Positions 22,954 to 32,040 of a DNA stretch of 64,000 nt are shown piece after piece. The translations under genes and the position numbers were made by a program. Below the pieces are notes generated by a model. It had not been told where the DNA came from, ran no database searches, and saw nothing but the letters and a program-made list of their open reading frames with translations. Numbering within the stretch: the stretch's first letter is position 1; every line of letters starts with the position of its first letter. The stretch comes from JAGLON01 sp041394985. GTDB taxonomy: Bacteria; Zixibacteria; MSB-5A5; GN15; JAAZOE01. The stretch covers positions 2,790,001-2,854,000 of the forward strand of contig JAWLBI010000001.1 of the NCBI GenBank assembly GCA_041394985.1, written 5' to 3'.

Positions 22954-24862
22954 TTACATTCCCCATTAAAACGCGCGTCGCTTCTTCGATAGCGTTCTCC
23001 AAGTCGGTGTTGCCTTCGGCCACGACTTTCTGTAATTGTGACACGCAGGACGTATCACCCATGGCCGCCAATGCCTTAATGGCGGCGATTTTCAATATGT
23101 CTTGCTCGTCCTCAAGGAACGGCAGAACCAGGTGCGAAAGTTTCGGGTCGCCGATTGATCCGATGGCGTCAATCGTGTGGTACCGCACCCAGATATCATC
23201 ATCATTCAGGAGATGTTTGATATCGTCGACTGCCTGGCGGCCGATAAGGCTGACCATAGCCGTTACCGCTGCCTTGCGGACAAGATTATTCTCGTCATTC
23301 AGTCCCGCCCTGATCGGTCCGAAATCTTCGACGCCTCCAAGCCGGACAAGCGCTTCGATTGCCGAGCGTCGGACGGCCGGATCGCTGTGAGACACTGCTG
23401 ACAACAGCGGTTGGCGTGTCCCCTCTTCTCCGATCATCCCCAGCGCAATGGCAGCCAGGCGCGGCCGTTCCGGATCCTCGTGATCCAGATCGCGGGTGAA
23501 TGTATTGATAACGATTTCATTGCCGACCAGAATCATAGCGCCCATGGCGGCTTCGCGAACATCGGGATAGTCATCGTTGAGACACTCGATAAGCATATCG
23601 ACGTCTTCATCGGTGGCGCCGAGCCAGCCGATCGATTTCACGGCGGCAGCTCGAACATGACCGACGGCATCACCGATAAGCGTCCGCAGGATCACATTCG
23701 ATTTTGGCGATCCGCACTTGCCAAGCGATAGGGCGACGGCCTGGCGCACATCAGGATTCGGCGAATTCGAAAGTTCCGAAATGATTTCCGACAGACGAAC
23801 ATCGCCGCTCCGACAAACGGATTCCATCAGTTTGATCTTACCTTCGTCATTGGCGTTAATCAGCGCGTTGCGCAGACCATCGACGGCCGGAGAGCCGACC
23901 AGTTTCAGGATATCACTGATTTGCTCGACGATATCGCCATCGGATTTGACGATGAGATGCAGCAACTCCTCGACTATCTCCGGTTCATTCCAGTGTCTCA
24001 GTTCCTGCAGAGCGAATTGGACAATCGTCGGATCATCCGAATTGAGGCTGTCGAGCAGGAATTTTTTGAGTCGCTTATCGGAAAACTTCGCATATGTCGT
24101 TTTGTCGCCTGCTTTCGCGAGGCGAATGACGGCGGCCGTCGCGGCATCGGAAATTAATTCCTGATCGGACTCTAAAAACTGATGCAAATGCTCGATGGCA
24201 CGTGTATCACCGAGACGCCCCAGCGCCTCAATGACCGAATACAGGACGACAGGATCATCGGCATGTAAGTGCTGCACCAGACCATCATAGGCGGATGCAC
24301 TACCGATTCGACCGAGCGCCTCGGCGGCCTGTGGCCGTAAAAAGTCGTGTTTATCGAACGCCGTCAGCAGAGGTTCGACCGAGTCTTCCGTGCCAAGGTG
24401 TCCGAGTGCTTCCGCAGCCGAACAGGCGACATTATCGTTCCTGTCGTCAAGCATTGCATGGACTCGTCCGGCAACGGATTTATCCTTGATAAGGCCAAGA
24501 ACATCCAGGGCGAATTTGCGGACATCGTGATCATTGTCGTCAAGCGCTTCTACCAGGGCCGGGACGGCATTACCGCCGATTCGGACAAGGATTTCCGCGG
24601 CCAGATTGCGAACGGAAATCTCATTGTGGCCCATAAAGCTTGCCAGTAACCGAGAACTCGTGTCACACCCTTGTTTCACGAGGCAATCGGCGGCTAATTC
24701 GCGAATTCCCCGGTCATCATCCTCAAGGGCCATCACCAAACCGGCAATCGCCTCATCGGCATCCATCTGACCGAGCTGCTTCACCGCCTCTTCGCGCTCG
24801 AAGAAATCCGGGCTGGATAACTGGTTCAACAGGTCATCAATTGACATTTTGACATCTGGCAT
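22946..24862 (-). CDS. HEAT-repeat protein
   Basis: A 638-residue protein made of about 20 HEAT-type helical repeats of roughly 31 residues. Typical units read FEREEAVKQLGQMDADEAIAGLVMALEDDDRGIRELAADCL. There is no catalytic domain, signal peptide or membrane segment, so it is probably a cytoplasmic scaffold. It sits inside the chemotaxis transcript, 24 nt after a STAS gene and overlapping a receiver gene. HEAT-repeat proteins are recurrent in bacterial signalling loci, but I know of no assigned role in chemotaxis for this one. It may bind the receivers or the STAS protein. Confidence 0.9.
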   Translation of the reverse strand: MPDVKMSIDDLLNQLSSPDFFEREEAVKQLGQMDADEAIAGLVMALEDDDRGIRELAADCLVKQGCDTSSRLLASFMGHNEISVRNLAAEILVRIGGNAVPALVEALDDNDHDVRKFALDVLGLIKDKSVAGRVHAMLDDRNDNVACSAAEALGHLGTEDSVEPLLTAFDKHDFLRPQAAEALGRIGSASAYDGLVQHLHADDPVVLYSVIEALGRLGDTRAIEHLHQFLESDQELISDAATAAVIRLAKAGDKTTYAKFSDKRLKKFLLDSLNSDDPTIVQFALQELRHWNEPEIVEELLHLIVKSDGDIVEQISDILKLVGSPAVDGLRNALINANDEGKIKLMESVCRSGDVRLSEIISELSNSPNPDVRQAVALSLGKCGSPKSNVILRTLIGDAVGHVRAAAVKSIGWLGATDEDVDMLIECLNDDYPDVREAAMGAMILVGNEIVINTFTRDLDHEDPERPRLAAIALGMIGEEGTRQPLLSAVSHSDPAVRRSAIEALVRLGGVEDFGPIRAGLNDENNLVRKAAVTAMVSLIGRQAVDDIKHLLNDDDIWVRYHTIDAIGSIGDPKLSHLVLPFLEDEQDILKIAAIKALAAMGDTSCVSQLQKVVAEGNTDLENAIEEATRVLMGNVNG

Positions 24863-24886
24863 AATCTCAATCCCCCTTATGCCGGA

Positions 24887-25249
24887 TTACTCGGTTAATA
24901 CGGTCGCATAGCTTGCCAACGCTTCTTCGGCTGTCTTGTAAATCTCGAATACATGAGAGAGCTGCGTGATTTCGAAAATTTCATTGACATACGGCGCCAG
25001 ATCGGAGAGCGTCAAACGACCCTTCTGGACGCGGACTTCCTTCATCAATGAAACGAGCGCGCCGAGGCCGGAGCTGTTGATGAAGTCGACGTCTTTCATA
25101 TTCAGATGAATCTGATTCTTCTGCGCATCGAGAAGTTCTTTCACGGCGTCTTTCAGTTTGGCGGCGTTGGCCAGATCGAGTTTTCCAATCAGCGCCAGTT
25201 CAGTGGTTTTTCCGGATTCATTTTTCTTGATATCCATGATATCCTCCAT
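24887..25249 (-). CDS. STAS-domain anti-sigma factor antagonist
   Basis: A 120-residue STAS protein of the SpoIIAA/RsbV type. The phosphorylatable serine lies in DVDFINSSGLGALVSLMKEV, the family signature, about residue 60. In such systems an anti-sigma kinase phosphorylates this serine and a PP2C phosphatase removes the phosphate. The neighbouring gene (16 nt upstream) encodes a protein with both a SpoIIE phosphatase and a HATPase domain, so this is very probably its substrate. ATG codons at 25249 and 25237 are both possible. Confidence 0.93.
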   Translation of the reverse strand: MEDIMDIKKNESGKTTELALIGKLDLANAAKLKDAVKELLDAQKNQIHLNMKDVDFINSSGLGALVSLMKEVRVQKGRLTLSDLAPYVNEIFEITQLSHVFEIYKTAEEALASYATVLTE

Positions 25250-25265
25250 AGAGTATATTTATATC

Positions 25266-26990
25266 TCAATTCTTGTTTTTCAATTCGTAAACAATCCGGA
25301 CCTGCAAGCCTCCGGACTTTCTGGGGCTAATGAATAAGTCATCTGATAACTTTTTAATGAGGCCCAGGCCCCGTCCCCCTTCTGCTGCGAAATCGCCGTC
25401 CAAATCGGGACTCTTAATCGAATCGATTCCACGACAATCACCTTCGTCCAAAATATCGGCATTTAGTCTATTTTTGTTTAGGCTAAATCTTAGGATTACT
25501 TTTTTGTCCGGATCGTATTTGTTTGCGTGAATAATCCCGTTGGTGACGGCCTCGGAAATGGTAATACTCATATAATTCGCGGTTTTAGGGTCAATCCCGT
25601 AATGGTCGTAAATGAAATCGAGGTCGCCATAGAGTTTTTCGAGGCTCGCCAGATTCGACTCATATGTAAACTCGTGCGTCTCTTCCTTTTCCTGTTCCTC
25701 CCGGATATCCACGACCAGCGTCGTGAAGTCATCGATCGACTCCTCGCTCGATCCCACGCTGTAGCGCTCGATTTCCTCGCGAACGACGCTGTTGAACCTG
25801 ACCGTATCGAGGAGCACGCCGGCGTTAAAGAACTCTTCCAGACGATCCAACCCATAGAGTTCCCCGCCGCGGTTCTCGGCCTCGATAAGGCCATCGGAAT
25901 AGGTAAATACCCTGTCGCCGTTGCTGATTTTAATTTTTGTCGAGCGATAGGGCAATCCGGCAAATTGACCGACCAGCGGTCCGCCCGGTTTCAGGCGAAT
26001 GGTACGCCCCTGAGTTGCGCGGTAGTAAAACGGCGGAGGGTGACCGCCATTGCAATACTCCATCGTGCCTTCTTCGAGATCGATAAAGGCGATAAAGAGC
26101 GTGATGAACATATCGCGCCCCTTGATAACGTCATTGCAGAGAATATCATTCAACTGCATGATGATATCGGTAATACGAATCGGCTGACCGGAATTGACAT
26201 AGGCGTGAATCACCGCATGGACGGATGTCATCACTAATGCCGCGGGAACGCCTTTATTGGTAACATCACCGAGCAGGAACAGCAATTTCTTTTTTCCGAT
26301 CGGTATCACATCGAAATAATCGCCGCCTACCTGCCTGGCCGGAATATATGTCGATGCAATGCGAACGCCCTCGATCGTCTCCTTCTCGGGCAACAGCGTC
26401 GCCTGGATCTCCCTCGCGACATCCAATTCCTGTTCGATCTTTTGCTTTTCGAGTGATGCCTTGAGCAGATAGGCATTTTCAATCGATACGGATGCGAAGC
26501 GGCAGATCATATCGAGCGATTCGCGATCGCCCAGCGAAAATTTGGCGTTACCCTCTTTATTGAAAATGATAATGACCGCCTCGGTCGACTTGGCGGGAAT
26601 CGGCGATGCGATGAAACTGTGGACCGGGGAACCTTCGGGTACGATGTGCGTCACATCGTTCTCGATGATGGACATCCTGGTTTTCAGGCAGTACCGGGCA
26701 ATATCCAGATTATCTTTGTACTTGAAATTTTCGATAAAGGCGGCATCGACACCCCAGGCGACCTTGACAACCAGACGTCCGTCTTCCATGACGACGAATG
26801 CTCCGACTTCACCCGAAACCTGCCTGATACTGATTTCCATCGCAACGGATAGAACCGATTCGATATCGAGAATCGATGTGATGACCGTTGCGATATTTGC
26901 CAGGCTGCGAATTTCCTGGTTTTTGGCTTCCAGGCTACTTTCCAACTCGAAGATTTTTTCTTCGAGGTCGTATATCTTATCCTGGTACAA
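25266..26990 (-). CDS. GAF-SpoIIE (PP2C) phosphatase with C-terminal RsbW-like HATPase
   Basis: A 574-residue partner-switching regulator. An N-terminal coiled coil (1-40) and a GAF domain (about 45-185) are followed by a SpoIIE PP2C domain. Metal-binding residues are visible in GGDYFDVIPIGKKKLLFLLGDVTNKGVPAALVM and in FTYSDGLIEAEN. The last 140 residues are an anti-sigma-type HATPase (ISEAVTNGIIHANKYDPDKK... LDEGDCRGID... GGRGLGLIKKLSDD). Phosphatase and putative kinase for the STAS protein thus occur in one chain. It is the first gene after a strong sigma-28-type promoter. No membrane helices are present. Confidence 0.94.
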   Translation of the reverse strand: MYQDKIYDLEEKIFELESSLEAKNQEIRSLANIATVITSILDIESVLSVAMEISIRQVSGEVGAFVVMEDGRLVVKVAWGVDAAFIENFKYKDNLDIARYCLKTRMSIIENDVTHIVPEGSPVHSFIASPIPAKSTEAVIIIFNKEGNAKFSLGDRESLDMICRFASVSIENAYLLKASLEKQKIEQELDVAREIQATLLPEKETIEGVRIASTYIPARQVGGDYFDVIPIGKKKLLFLLGDVTNKGVPAALVMTSVHAVIHAYVNSGQPIRITDIIMQLNDILCNDVIKGRDMFITLFIAFIDLEEGTMEYCNGGHPPPFYYRATQGRTIRLKPGGPLVGQFAGLPYRSTKIKISNGDRVFTYSDGLIEAENRGGELYGLDRLEEFFNAGVLLDTVRFNSVVREEIERYSVGSSEESIDDFTTLVVDIREEQEKEETHEFTYESNLASLEKLYGDLDFIYDHYGIDPKTANYMSITISEAVTNGIIHANKYDPDKKVILRFSLNKNRLNADILDEGDCRGIDSIKSPDLDGDFAAEGGRGLGLIKKLSDDLFISPRKSGGLQVRIVYELKNKN

Positions 26991-27019
26991 TAATCCGCCT
27001 TTTGCTGTCCTTTTAATTC

Positions 27020-27046
27020 CTATCGGCGGATTGGAAAGAAGTTTTA
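27020..27046 (-). promoter_or_regulatory. Sigma-28 (FliA)-type promoter of the signalling/chemotaxis run
   Basis: The minus strand has TAAAACTT, an 11-nt spacer and GCCGATAG, nearly the consensus TAAAGTTT-N11-GCCGATAA. The predicted start is near 27013, about 20 nt before the SpoIIE-type gene. It places the partner-switching genes, and probably the downstream che genes, in the late flagellar regulon. Confidence 0.8.
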
Positions 27047-27103
27047 TCTTGAGGGCAAACGAAACATGGACAGGTTAGGAATTGATGAGACAAGCAGTTC
27101 CGG

Positions 27104-28435
27104 CTATTCGTCGGAATCCTTCTTGCCTCGCGCCCGAAACTTCAGACGAAGCGGTACGCCGGTGAAACCGAATTGCTCGCGCAGTCGATTAGTCAGGTAT
27201 CGATAATAGGATTCTTGTATCAATTTCGGGAAATTCGTAAAAATGACAAATGTCGGCGGGGCAACTTCCGGCTGCGTAATATAAAAGAATTTTATCCATC
27301 TGCCTTTGACGGCGGCGGGTGGTTGGCGTTTAACGGCTTCTTCGAGGAATGTATTCAAATCCGGGGTTTCCAGCCGTTTATTGAATTCAGAATATACTAA
27401 ATCAATGAGTTCTAACGTCTTATTTACACGCTTTCCGGTTTTTGCCGAGATAAAAATCGATGGGATGTACCGAAATGTCGGCACCGCTTCCTGTAATTGT
27501 TTGGCATAGAACTTGGCTGAATTTTCGTCTTTATCGAAAATATCCCATTTATTGACCGCGATGACCATCGCCCGACCGGCCTCGGCCACCTCGTCGATAA
27601 TTTTTAGCTCCTGAAAATTCAATCCCTCGTTGGCATCGAGAAGAATGAGCGCAACATCGCAGCGCTGAATGGCGCGGATGGACCGAAGCGTCGTGTAATA
27701 TTCGATACTCTCTTTTACTTTTGTTCGTTTTCGTAATCCGGCGGTGTCAATCAGTGTGTACGTTTTATCCCCGGAGACAAATACCGAATCGATGGAATCT
27801 CTGGTCGTACCGGGGATATCGGAAACGATGTTCCGTTCCTCACCCAGCAGGCTGTTGACAAAAGAGGATTTGCCGACATTGGGGCGTCCCACGACAGCTA
27901 TTTTAATCGTGCCGTCGTCGACCTCATCGGGCAAATCATCAGGTAGATGAGATATGATCTCATCGAGCAAATCGCCGACGCCGCGGCCATTGGCGGCCGA
28001 GACCGCAAAGAGTTTTTCCATCCCGAGAGCATAAAACTCATTGGCATCAAGACCGAGTTGCTCGTTGTCGGCTTTATTGACGCCGAGAATAACCGGCTTG
28101 TTGGTCCGAAGAAGTTTGCGGGCGATATGCGAATCGATATCGGTAATCCCGGTTTTGCAGTCAGTCAGAAGTAGAATGACATCGGCTTCCGACATCGCCA
28201 GCTCGGCCTGCTCCATAATGAGCTGTTCCATGACATCATCGGTACCGGGCACCATACCGCCTGTATCCATAATATAGAAATAGCGGCCCGACCAGTCACA
28301 CATGGAGATGTTTCGGTCGCGCGTCACGCCGGAGACGCTGTCGACGATGGCCAATCGCTGGCGAATCAGCCGGTTGAACAGCGATGATTTCCCGACATTA
28401 GGGCGTCCGACTATGGCAACAATCGGTAACTGCAT
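27104..28435 (-). CDS. der: Ribosome assembly GTPase Der (EngA)
   Basis: A 443-residue double GTPase needed for 50S subunit maturation. The first G domain starts MQLPIVAIVGRPNVGKSSLF and has DTGGM and NKAD. The second has VVGRPNVGKSSFV, DTAGLRKR and NKWD. A KH-like domain ends the protein. I choose the ATG at 28433-28435. GAGG lies 7 nt upstream, the conserved sequence starts there, and it overlaps the stop of the upstream gene as TGATG. A longer reading from 28456 would add seven residues foreign to the family. Confidence 0.98.
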   Translation of the reverse strand: MQLPIVAIVGRPNVGKSSLFNRLIRQRLAIVDSVSGVTRDRNISMCDWSGRYFYIMDTGGMVPGTDDVMEQLIMEQAELAMSEADVILLLTDCKTGITDIDSHIARKLLRTNKPVILGVNKADNEQLGLDANEFYALGMEKLFAVSAANGRGVGDLLDEIISHLPDDLPDEVDDGTIKIAVVGRPNVGKSSFVNSLLGEERNIVSDIPGTTRDSIDSVFVSGDKTYTLIDTAGLRKRTKVKESIEYYTTLRSIRAIQRCDVALILLDANEGLNFQELKIIDEVAEAGRAMVIAVNKWDIFDKDENSAKFYAKQLQEAVPTFRYIPSIFISAKTGKRVNKTLELIDLVYSEFNKRLETPDLNTFLEEAVKRQPPAAVKGRWIKFFYITQPEVAPPTFVIFTNFPKLIQESYYRYLTNRLREQFGFTGVPLRLKFRARGKKDSDE

Positions 28436-29718
28436 CAGGCGACCTCTTTCCGACAAACTGTTTGTATCAGACCGGCGATATCATACGAGCCGGTAATGAC
28501 CGGTCGTCCCGCCCGCTCCGTGAATTGCGTCAGCGACACATTATCCAGAAACAAATCATCGCCATTGAGGCAATTGGGCGGCAGAACGATTACATCGGCA
28601 TCGCTTTTCTGTACGGCATTCAGGATATCCTGTCCGGTCAAAAGACCGGAAACCGTCACGGTCTCTCCCCAGAATATGTTCGGTACGGCTATCGCGTCAA
28701 CCGATAAATTACGAATTTCATTGAGCCGTGGGACGATATATTTCTGAAGTATCCCCTCGGCTGATATTCCCGTAATCAACGCCATCTTTGCCCGGCGCGA
28801 AATCGATTTTGGTAGAATCCGTTTCTTTCTATTGAAATCGACGATAAACTGCCGAGCCATCCCGACACCGTTTTCGAATTGCGGCATTTCCTCATAGTAA
28901 GACAGCGAGGGGAACTCGCGCCCTGCATTGATAAAGAACTCATCGGCCGGAAACACGAAGCGGGTGCCGATGTCGGCCAAAAACCTTTTTTGATATCCCT
29001 CTACGAGATCGAGAACCTTTTGCGATTCATCGGATGTAAACGGACGGAGTTTCGGCAACCGCTCGCGATAGCGTGTCAGCCCGACCGGCACGATCGCCAA
29101 TGATTCCACCCCCGGAGCCAGCCCGGCCAAATCCTCGATGGTCTTTTTCAGGTGCTCGCCGTCATTGACATCGGGACAGACCACGCTCTGCGCATGAATG
29201 GTTATTCCATTTTCCGTCATCTGGCGAAGGCGAGGCATGACCGGCTCCAGCCGCTCGTTTTGAAACAAGCAGCGGCGCAGAGTATCATCGGTAGCATGAA
29301 CCGAAATATACATCGGTGACAGGCGCTGTTCGATAATGCGCCCGAAATCGGCATCGGTCATATCCGACAGGGTTATGAAATTCCCATGCGTGAAAGAGAA
29401 ACGGTAATCGTCATCCTTAATATAGAGACTCCGGCGCATCCCTTTGGGTTGTTGATGGACGAAACAGAACAGGCATTTATTCTTGCAGACGCGGATTTTC
29501 ATCTGCTCGAATTCCAGTCCGGGGTCCGCAAAGCCATCCAGTTCAAAGGATTGTGTTTTACCGCCGGATTCGATGTCTAAGACGAGCGTTTCTTCCGTGT
29601 TACAGAAGTGGAAATCGAGTTCATCGGACACAGGTGTCCCGTTTACCCTGAGAATGGTGTCTCCGGGCTTTACCCTGCCGAAAAGCGGGGAATCTGTATG
29701 TACGGCAACGATCTTCAT
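28435..29718 (-). CDS. PDZ/radical-SAM-like DUF512 protein (TIGR03279-type)
   Basis: A 427-residue protein with an N-terminal PDZ domain (about 1-65: GRVKPGDTILRVNGTPV). A CxxxCxxC iron-sulphur motif follows (Cys78, Cys82, Cys85 in RVCKNKCLFCFVHQQ), with LYIKDDDYRFSFTHGNFITLSD. The C-terminal part is the DUF512 domain (GISAEGIL... VPNIFWGETVTVSGLLTGQDIL). The family frequently neighbours der, as here, where the two overlap by TGATG. The function is not established; it is a putative radical-SAM enzyme. It begins just after tRNA-Gly. Confidence 0.93.
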   Translation of the reverse strand: MKIVAVHTDSPLFGRVKPGDTILRVNGTPVSDELDFHFCNTEETLVLDIESGGKTQSFELDGFADPGLEFEQMKIRVCKNKCLFCFVHQQPKGMRRSLYIKDDDYRFSFTHGNFITLSDMTDADFGRIIEQRLSPMYISVHATDDTLRRCLFQNERLEPVMPRLRQMTENGITIHAQSVVCPDVNDGEHLKKTIEDLAGLAPGVESLAIVPVGLTRYRERLPKLRPFTSDESQKVLDLVEGYQKRFLADIGTRFVFPADEFFINAGREFPSLSYYEEMPQFENGVGMARQFIVDFNRKKRILPKSISRRAKMALITGISAEGILQKYIVPRLNEIRNLSVDAIAVPNIFWGETVTVSGLLTGQDILNAVQKSDADVIVLPPNCLNGDDLFLDNVSLTQFTERAGRPVITGSYDIAGLIQTVCRKEVA

Positions 29719-29730
29719 ACCATAAAAAAA

Positions 29731-29802
29731 AGCGGGTGATGGGGTTCGAACCCACGACGTCCAGCTTGGGAAGCTGACATTCTACCACTGAATTACACCC
29801 GC
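29731..29802 (-). tRNA. tRNA-Gly (anticodon CCC)
   Basis: A complete 72-nt cloverleaf. The acceptor stem is GCGGGTG with CACCCGC. The D-arm is ATTC...GAAT. The anticodon stem is TCAGC/GCTGG with loop TTCCCAA, so the anticodon is CCC, reading GGG. The T-arm contains GGTTCGAACC. The discriminator is U, as normal for glycine. CCA is not encoded; a run of T follows directly, which may help end transcription. Confidence 0.95.
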
Positions 29803-29881
29803 TTATTCACAATAGTAACCCGCCGAAGCGAGTTTATGTCGTTTACTTGCGCCTCAAATCTACACTTTTCTGCTCGGGCTG

Positions 29882-31201
29882 TCAAGAATCATTATTAACC
29901 GGTTGATAAATAAGCATATACTCGGATGACAGCGTCACGGCGCCGGTCGACAGATAGCCGACAAAATCGCCGAAATCATTCAAAATGCGCGCCTTGCCGG
30001 CCAGTTCATCATTAATATAGAAAAAGCAGTCCGGGCCGTTTTGTTCGATTCTAAAATCGTTGACGGCATTTCCGGTACGAATGGCGGTTGACCGTTTCCA
30101 GGGGATGATATCCGTCCAGACATTTTGCTCCAGCGATTTGACCGAGAATAGCCCTTCCCCGGTTATCAGGACGGTCAGGAAGTCATTTTTGGCGCTGCCC
30201 CGCCATACCATGCCGTAGGCGTCCGTATCGCTGCCATCGGATTTCCGAATCGGTGTCTTCAGGATATAACTTCCCGGCAGCCTCACTTCGATCTTCGGAA
30301 CGACGAGGTTCTCCTTCGAGAAGAGGCTGATGGCGTATTTCCCTCCTCCGAGTCCGACTCCTGCGCCGCCGAATCGCCCCTCGGGCCATCCATAGACATT
30401 GAACGCGAAATTATCATAAAATAAAACGCGTCCGATATGCTGTTTCCCGCCTCCCGCCGCACCGATGATGTTTTTTCGCAGGCGAGCGATGCGGCTCGGA
30501 TAATCATATTTTTCGCAATTGGCGCGGTCATTGTACAGTAATGCCTCGTCCGCACAATACAGGAGTGTCGAATCGAAGAAGATGTGCATCGAATCGATGA
30601 CACCGAGTTCGCGATAGGTCTTCCCTATTTCAAGGAACACATCCGGCAGGGATCCGAGTGAATCATACACGATCTGTATACGAGAAAGATTATTCCGCAG
30701 GCGCACTGCATGAGGTTCATGACTGACATGTTTGATGGCCAGCGTTAAATAATCCGATACCGATGCCCGGATCCGTCGACCGAGCATCTTCTTCCATAAC
30801 ACGGTGCGAATACTGTCGATGGTGTTTTCATAGTAGGATATCGGATATGGATTGCGCAGACTATCATTGAGAGTCGTATCGACGCAGCCGATGAGCGTCG
30901 AATCGAAATATACGTTCATCGAGTCATATTGTTGTTTGCGCAGGTAAAAGGCGCCGAGTACCAATGCGTATTTCGGATACGGGCCGACAGTGCGCATTTC
31001 GTTTTTAAGCACCAGCATTGATGTGTTGATGTTCGTCGTATCGTTGAAAACAGAGTGATTCTTCTCCAGAATCATACGCAGGTAAATTCTCGCATCCCAT
31101 TGCGCGGGCGAATCCTGGTCGGCGAGGATGTTCGTCGTGCAGAGTATCAGCACAGCGAAAAGAATGAAGCACATCCTGTTCATCATTCTGCCTCGGTTCA
31201 T
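29882..31201 (-). CDS. Secreted protein with helical repeats and a C-terminal beta-sandwich domain
   Basis: A 439-residue exported protein of unknown function. The N-terminus (MNRMCFILFAVLILCTTNILA after a short basic lead) is a signal peptide. Residues about 40-240 are helical with a repeated pattern (YALVLGAFYLRKQQYDSMNVYFDSTLIGC and LEIGKTYRELGVIDSMHIFFDSTLLYC), reminiscent of TPR units. From about 270 to the end is a lectin-like sandwich (VLFYDNFAFNVYGWPEG... YGMVWRGSAKNDFLTVLITGEG... CFFYINDELAGKA), similar in form to 3-keto-disaccharide-hydrolase-type domains. It lies 19 nt downstream of tatC. It may bind glycans at the surface; that is inference. Confidence 0.75.
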   Translation of the reverse strand: MNRGRMMNRMCFILFAVLILCTTNILADQDSPAQWDARIYLRMILEKNHSVFNDTTNINTSMLVLKNEMRTVGPYPKYALVLGAFYLRKQQYDSMNVYFDSTLIGCVDTTLNDSLRNPYPISYYENTIDSIRTVLWKKMLGRRIRASVSDYLTLAIKHVSHEPHAVRLRNNLSRIQIVYDSLGSLPDVFLEIGKTYRELGVIDSMHIFFDSTLLYCADEALLYNDRANCEKYDYPSRIARLRKNIIGAAGGGKQHIGRVLFYDNFAFNVYGWPEGRFGGAGVGLGGGKYAISLFSKENLVVPKIEVRLPGSYILKTPIRKSDGSDTDAYGMVWRGSAKNDFLTVLITGEGLFSVKSLEQNVWTDIIPWKRSTAIRTGNAVNDFRIEQNGPDCFFYINDELAGKARILNDFGDFVGYLSTGAVTLSSEYMLIYQPVNNDS

Positions 31202-31220
31202 CCGCAGTCCCTGCAGCCGG

Positions 31221-31970
31221 TTATTCTTGATAAGGAGAAGCTTCCTGTCGGCGCTTCTTTCCGGTCAACCAAACGACGAGAATTGACAATTCATACAGGA
31301 GGTAGAGTGGGCATGCCAATAACACCTGGCTGACGACATCGGGCGGCGTTAAAAATGCTGCCAGTACAAAAATGCCGACGATCGCATAGCGGCGCCCCTT
31401 GCTGAGCATCTTATGGTCGATAACTCCCAGGCGTCCGAGTATAAACGATGCCACCGGTAATTCGAATACGATACCGAACGCCAATACCAGCGCCCCGACG
31501 AAGCTGATATAATCGCCGATCATGATCATCGGTTTCATGTTATCGGTGGCGAATCCCAGCAGGAATTTGATTGCCAGCGGAATGACAAAGAAGAAACAGA
31601 AACCTCCGCCGATTGCGAAAAAGATTGTCGAGGAAATCACGATCGGGATGACGATTTTGATTTCACTTTTCAGAAGTCCCGGCCCGATAAACATCCAAAT
31701 TTGATAGAAAACAACGGGAATCGCGGCGATGGCACCGGCAAAAAACGCCACCTTAATATGAGTGATAAATGCTTCCTGCGGAGCTTTAAAAAATACGCCG
31801 ACATCGGTGAGCGGCTTCGACATGGCGTCGACCAAGAACGGAGAAAAGTAATAGGCTACCGCTGCAAACAGAATAACAACGATCATCGATTTGATCATTC
31901 TGCGCCGGAGTTCCTCGAGATGATCCAGAAATGTCATCTCACCTTTCGCTTTCGTCTCTGCCATAATCAT
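31221..31970 (-). CDS. tatC: Sec-independent protein translocase subunit TatC
   Basis: A 249-residue six-helix membrane protein that recognises twin-arginine signal peptides. The cytoplasmic N-terminus has FLDHLEELRRRMIKSM, the TatC hallmark. Later helices include GLLKSEIKIVIPIVISSTIFFAIGGGFCFFFVIPLAIKFLLGF and GRRYAIVGIFVLAAFLTPPDVVSQVLLACPLYLLYE, all expected for the family. The start may be the second ATG (31964). tatA/tatB are not in the window. A Tat-type signal occurs on the TldD protein at 57128-58672, a possible substrate. Confidence 0.97.
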   Translation of the reverse strand: MIMAETKAKGEMTFLDHLEELRRRMIKSMIVVILFAAVAYYFSPFLVDAMSKPLTDVGVFFKAPQEAFITHIKVAFFAGAIAAIPVVFYQIWMFIGPGLLKSEIKIVIPIVISSTIFFAIGGGFCFFFVIPLAIKFLLGFATDNMKPMIMIGDYISFVGALVLAFGIVFELPVASFILGRLGVIDHKMLSKGRRYAIVGIFVLAAFLTPPDVVSQVLLACPLYLLYELSILVVWLTGKKRRQEASPYQE

Positions 31971-32040
31971 TTATAGATATCATTATACGGGAAAATTGTC
32001 AATGTGATTTATAGTTTTACGAATTGAGGAAGAATTTATG

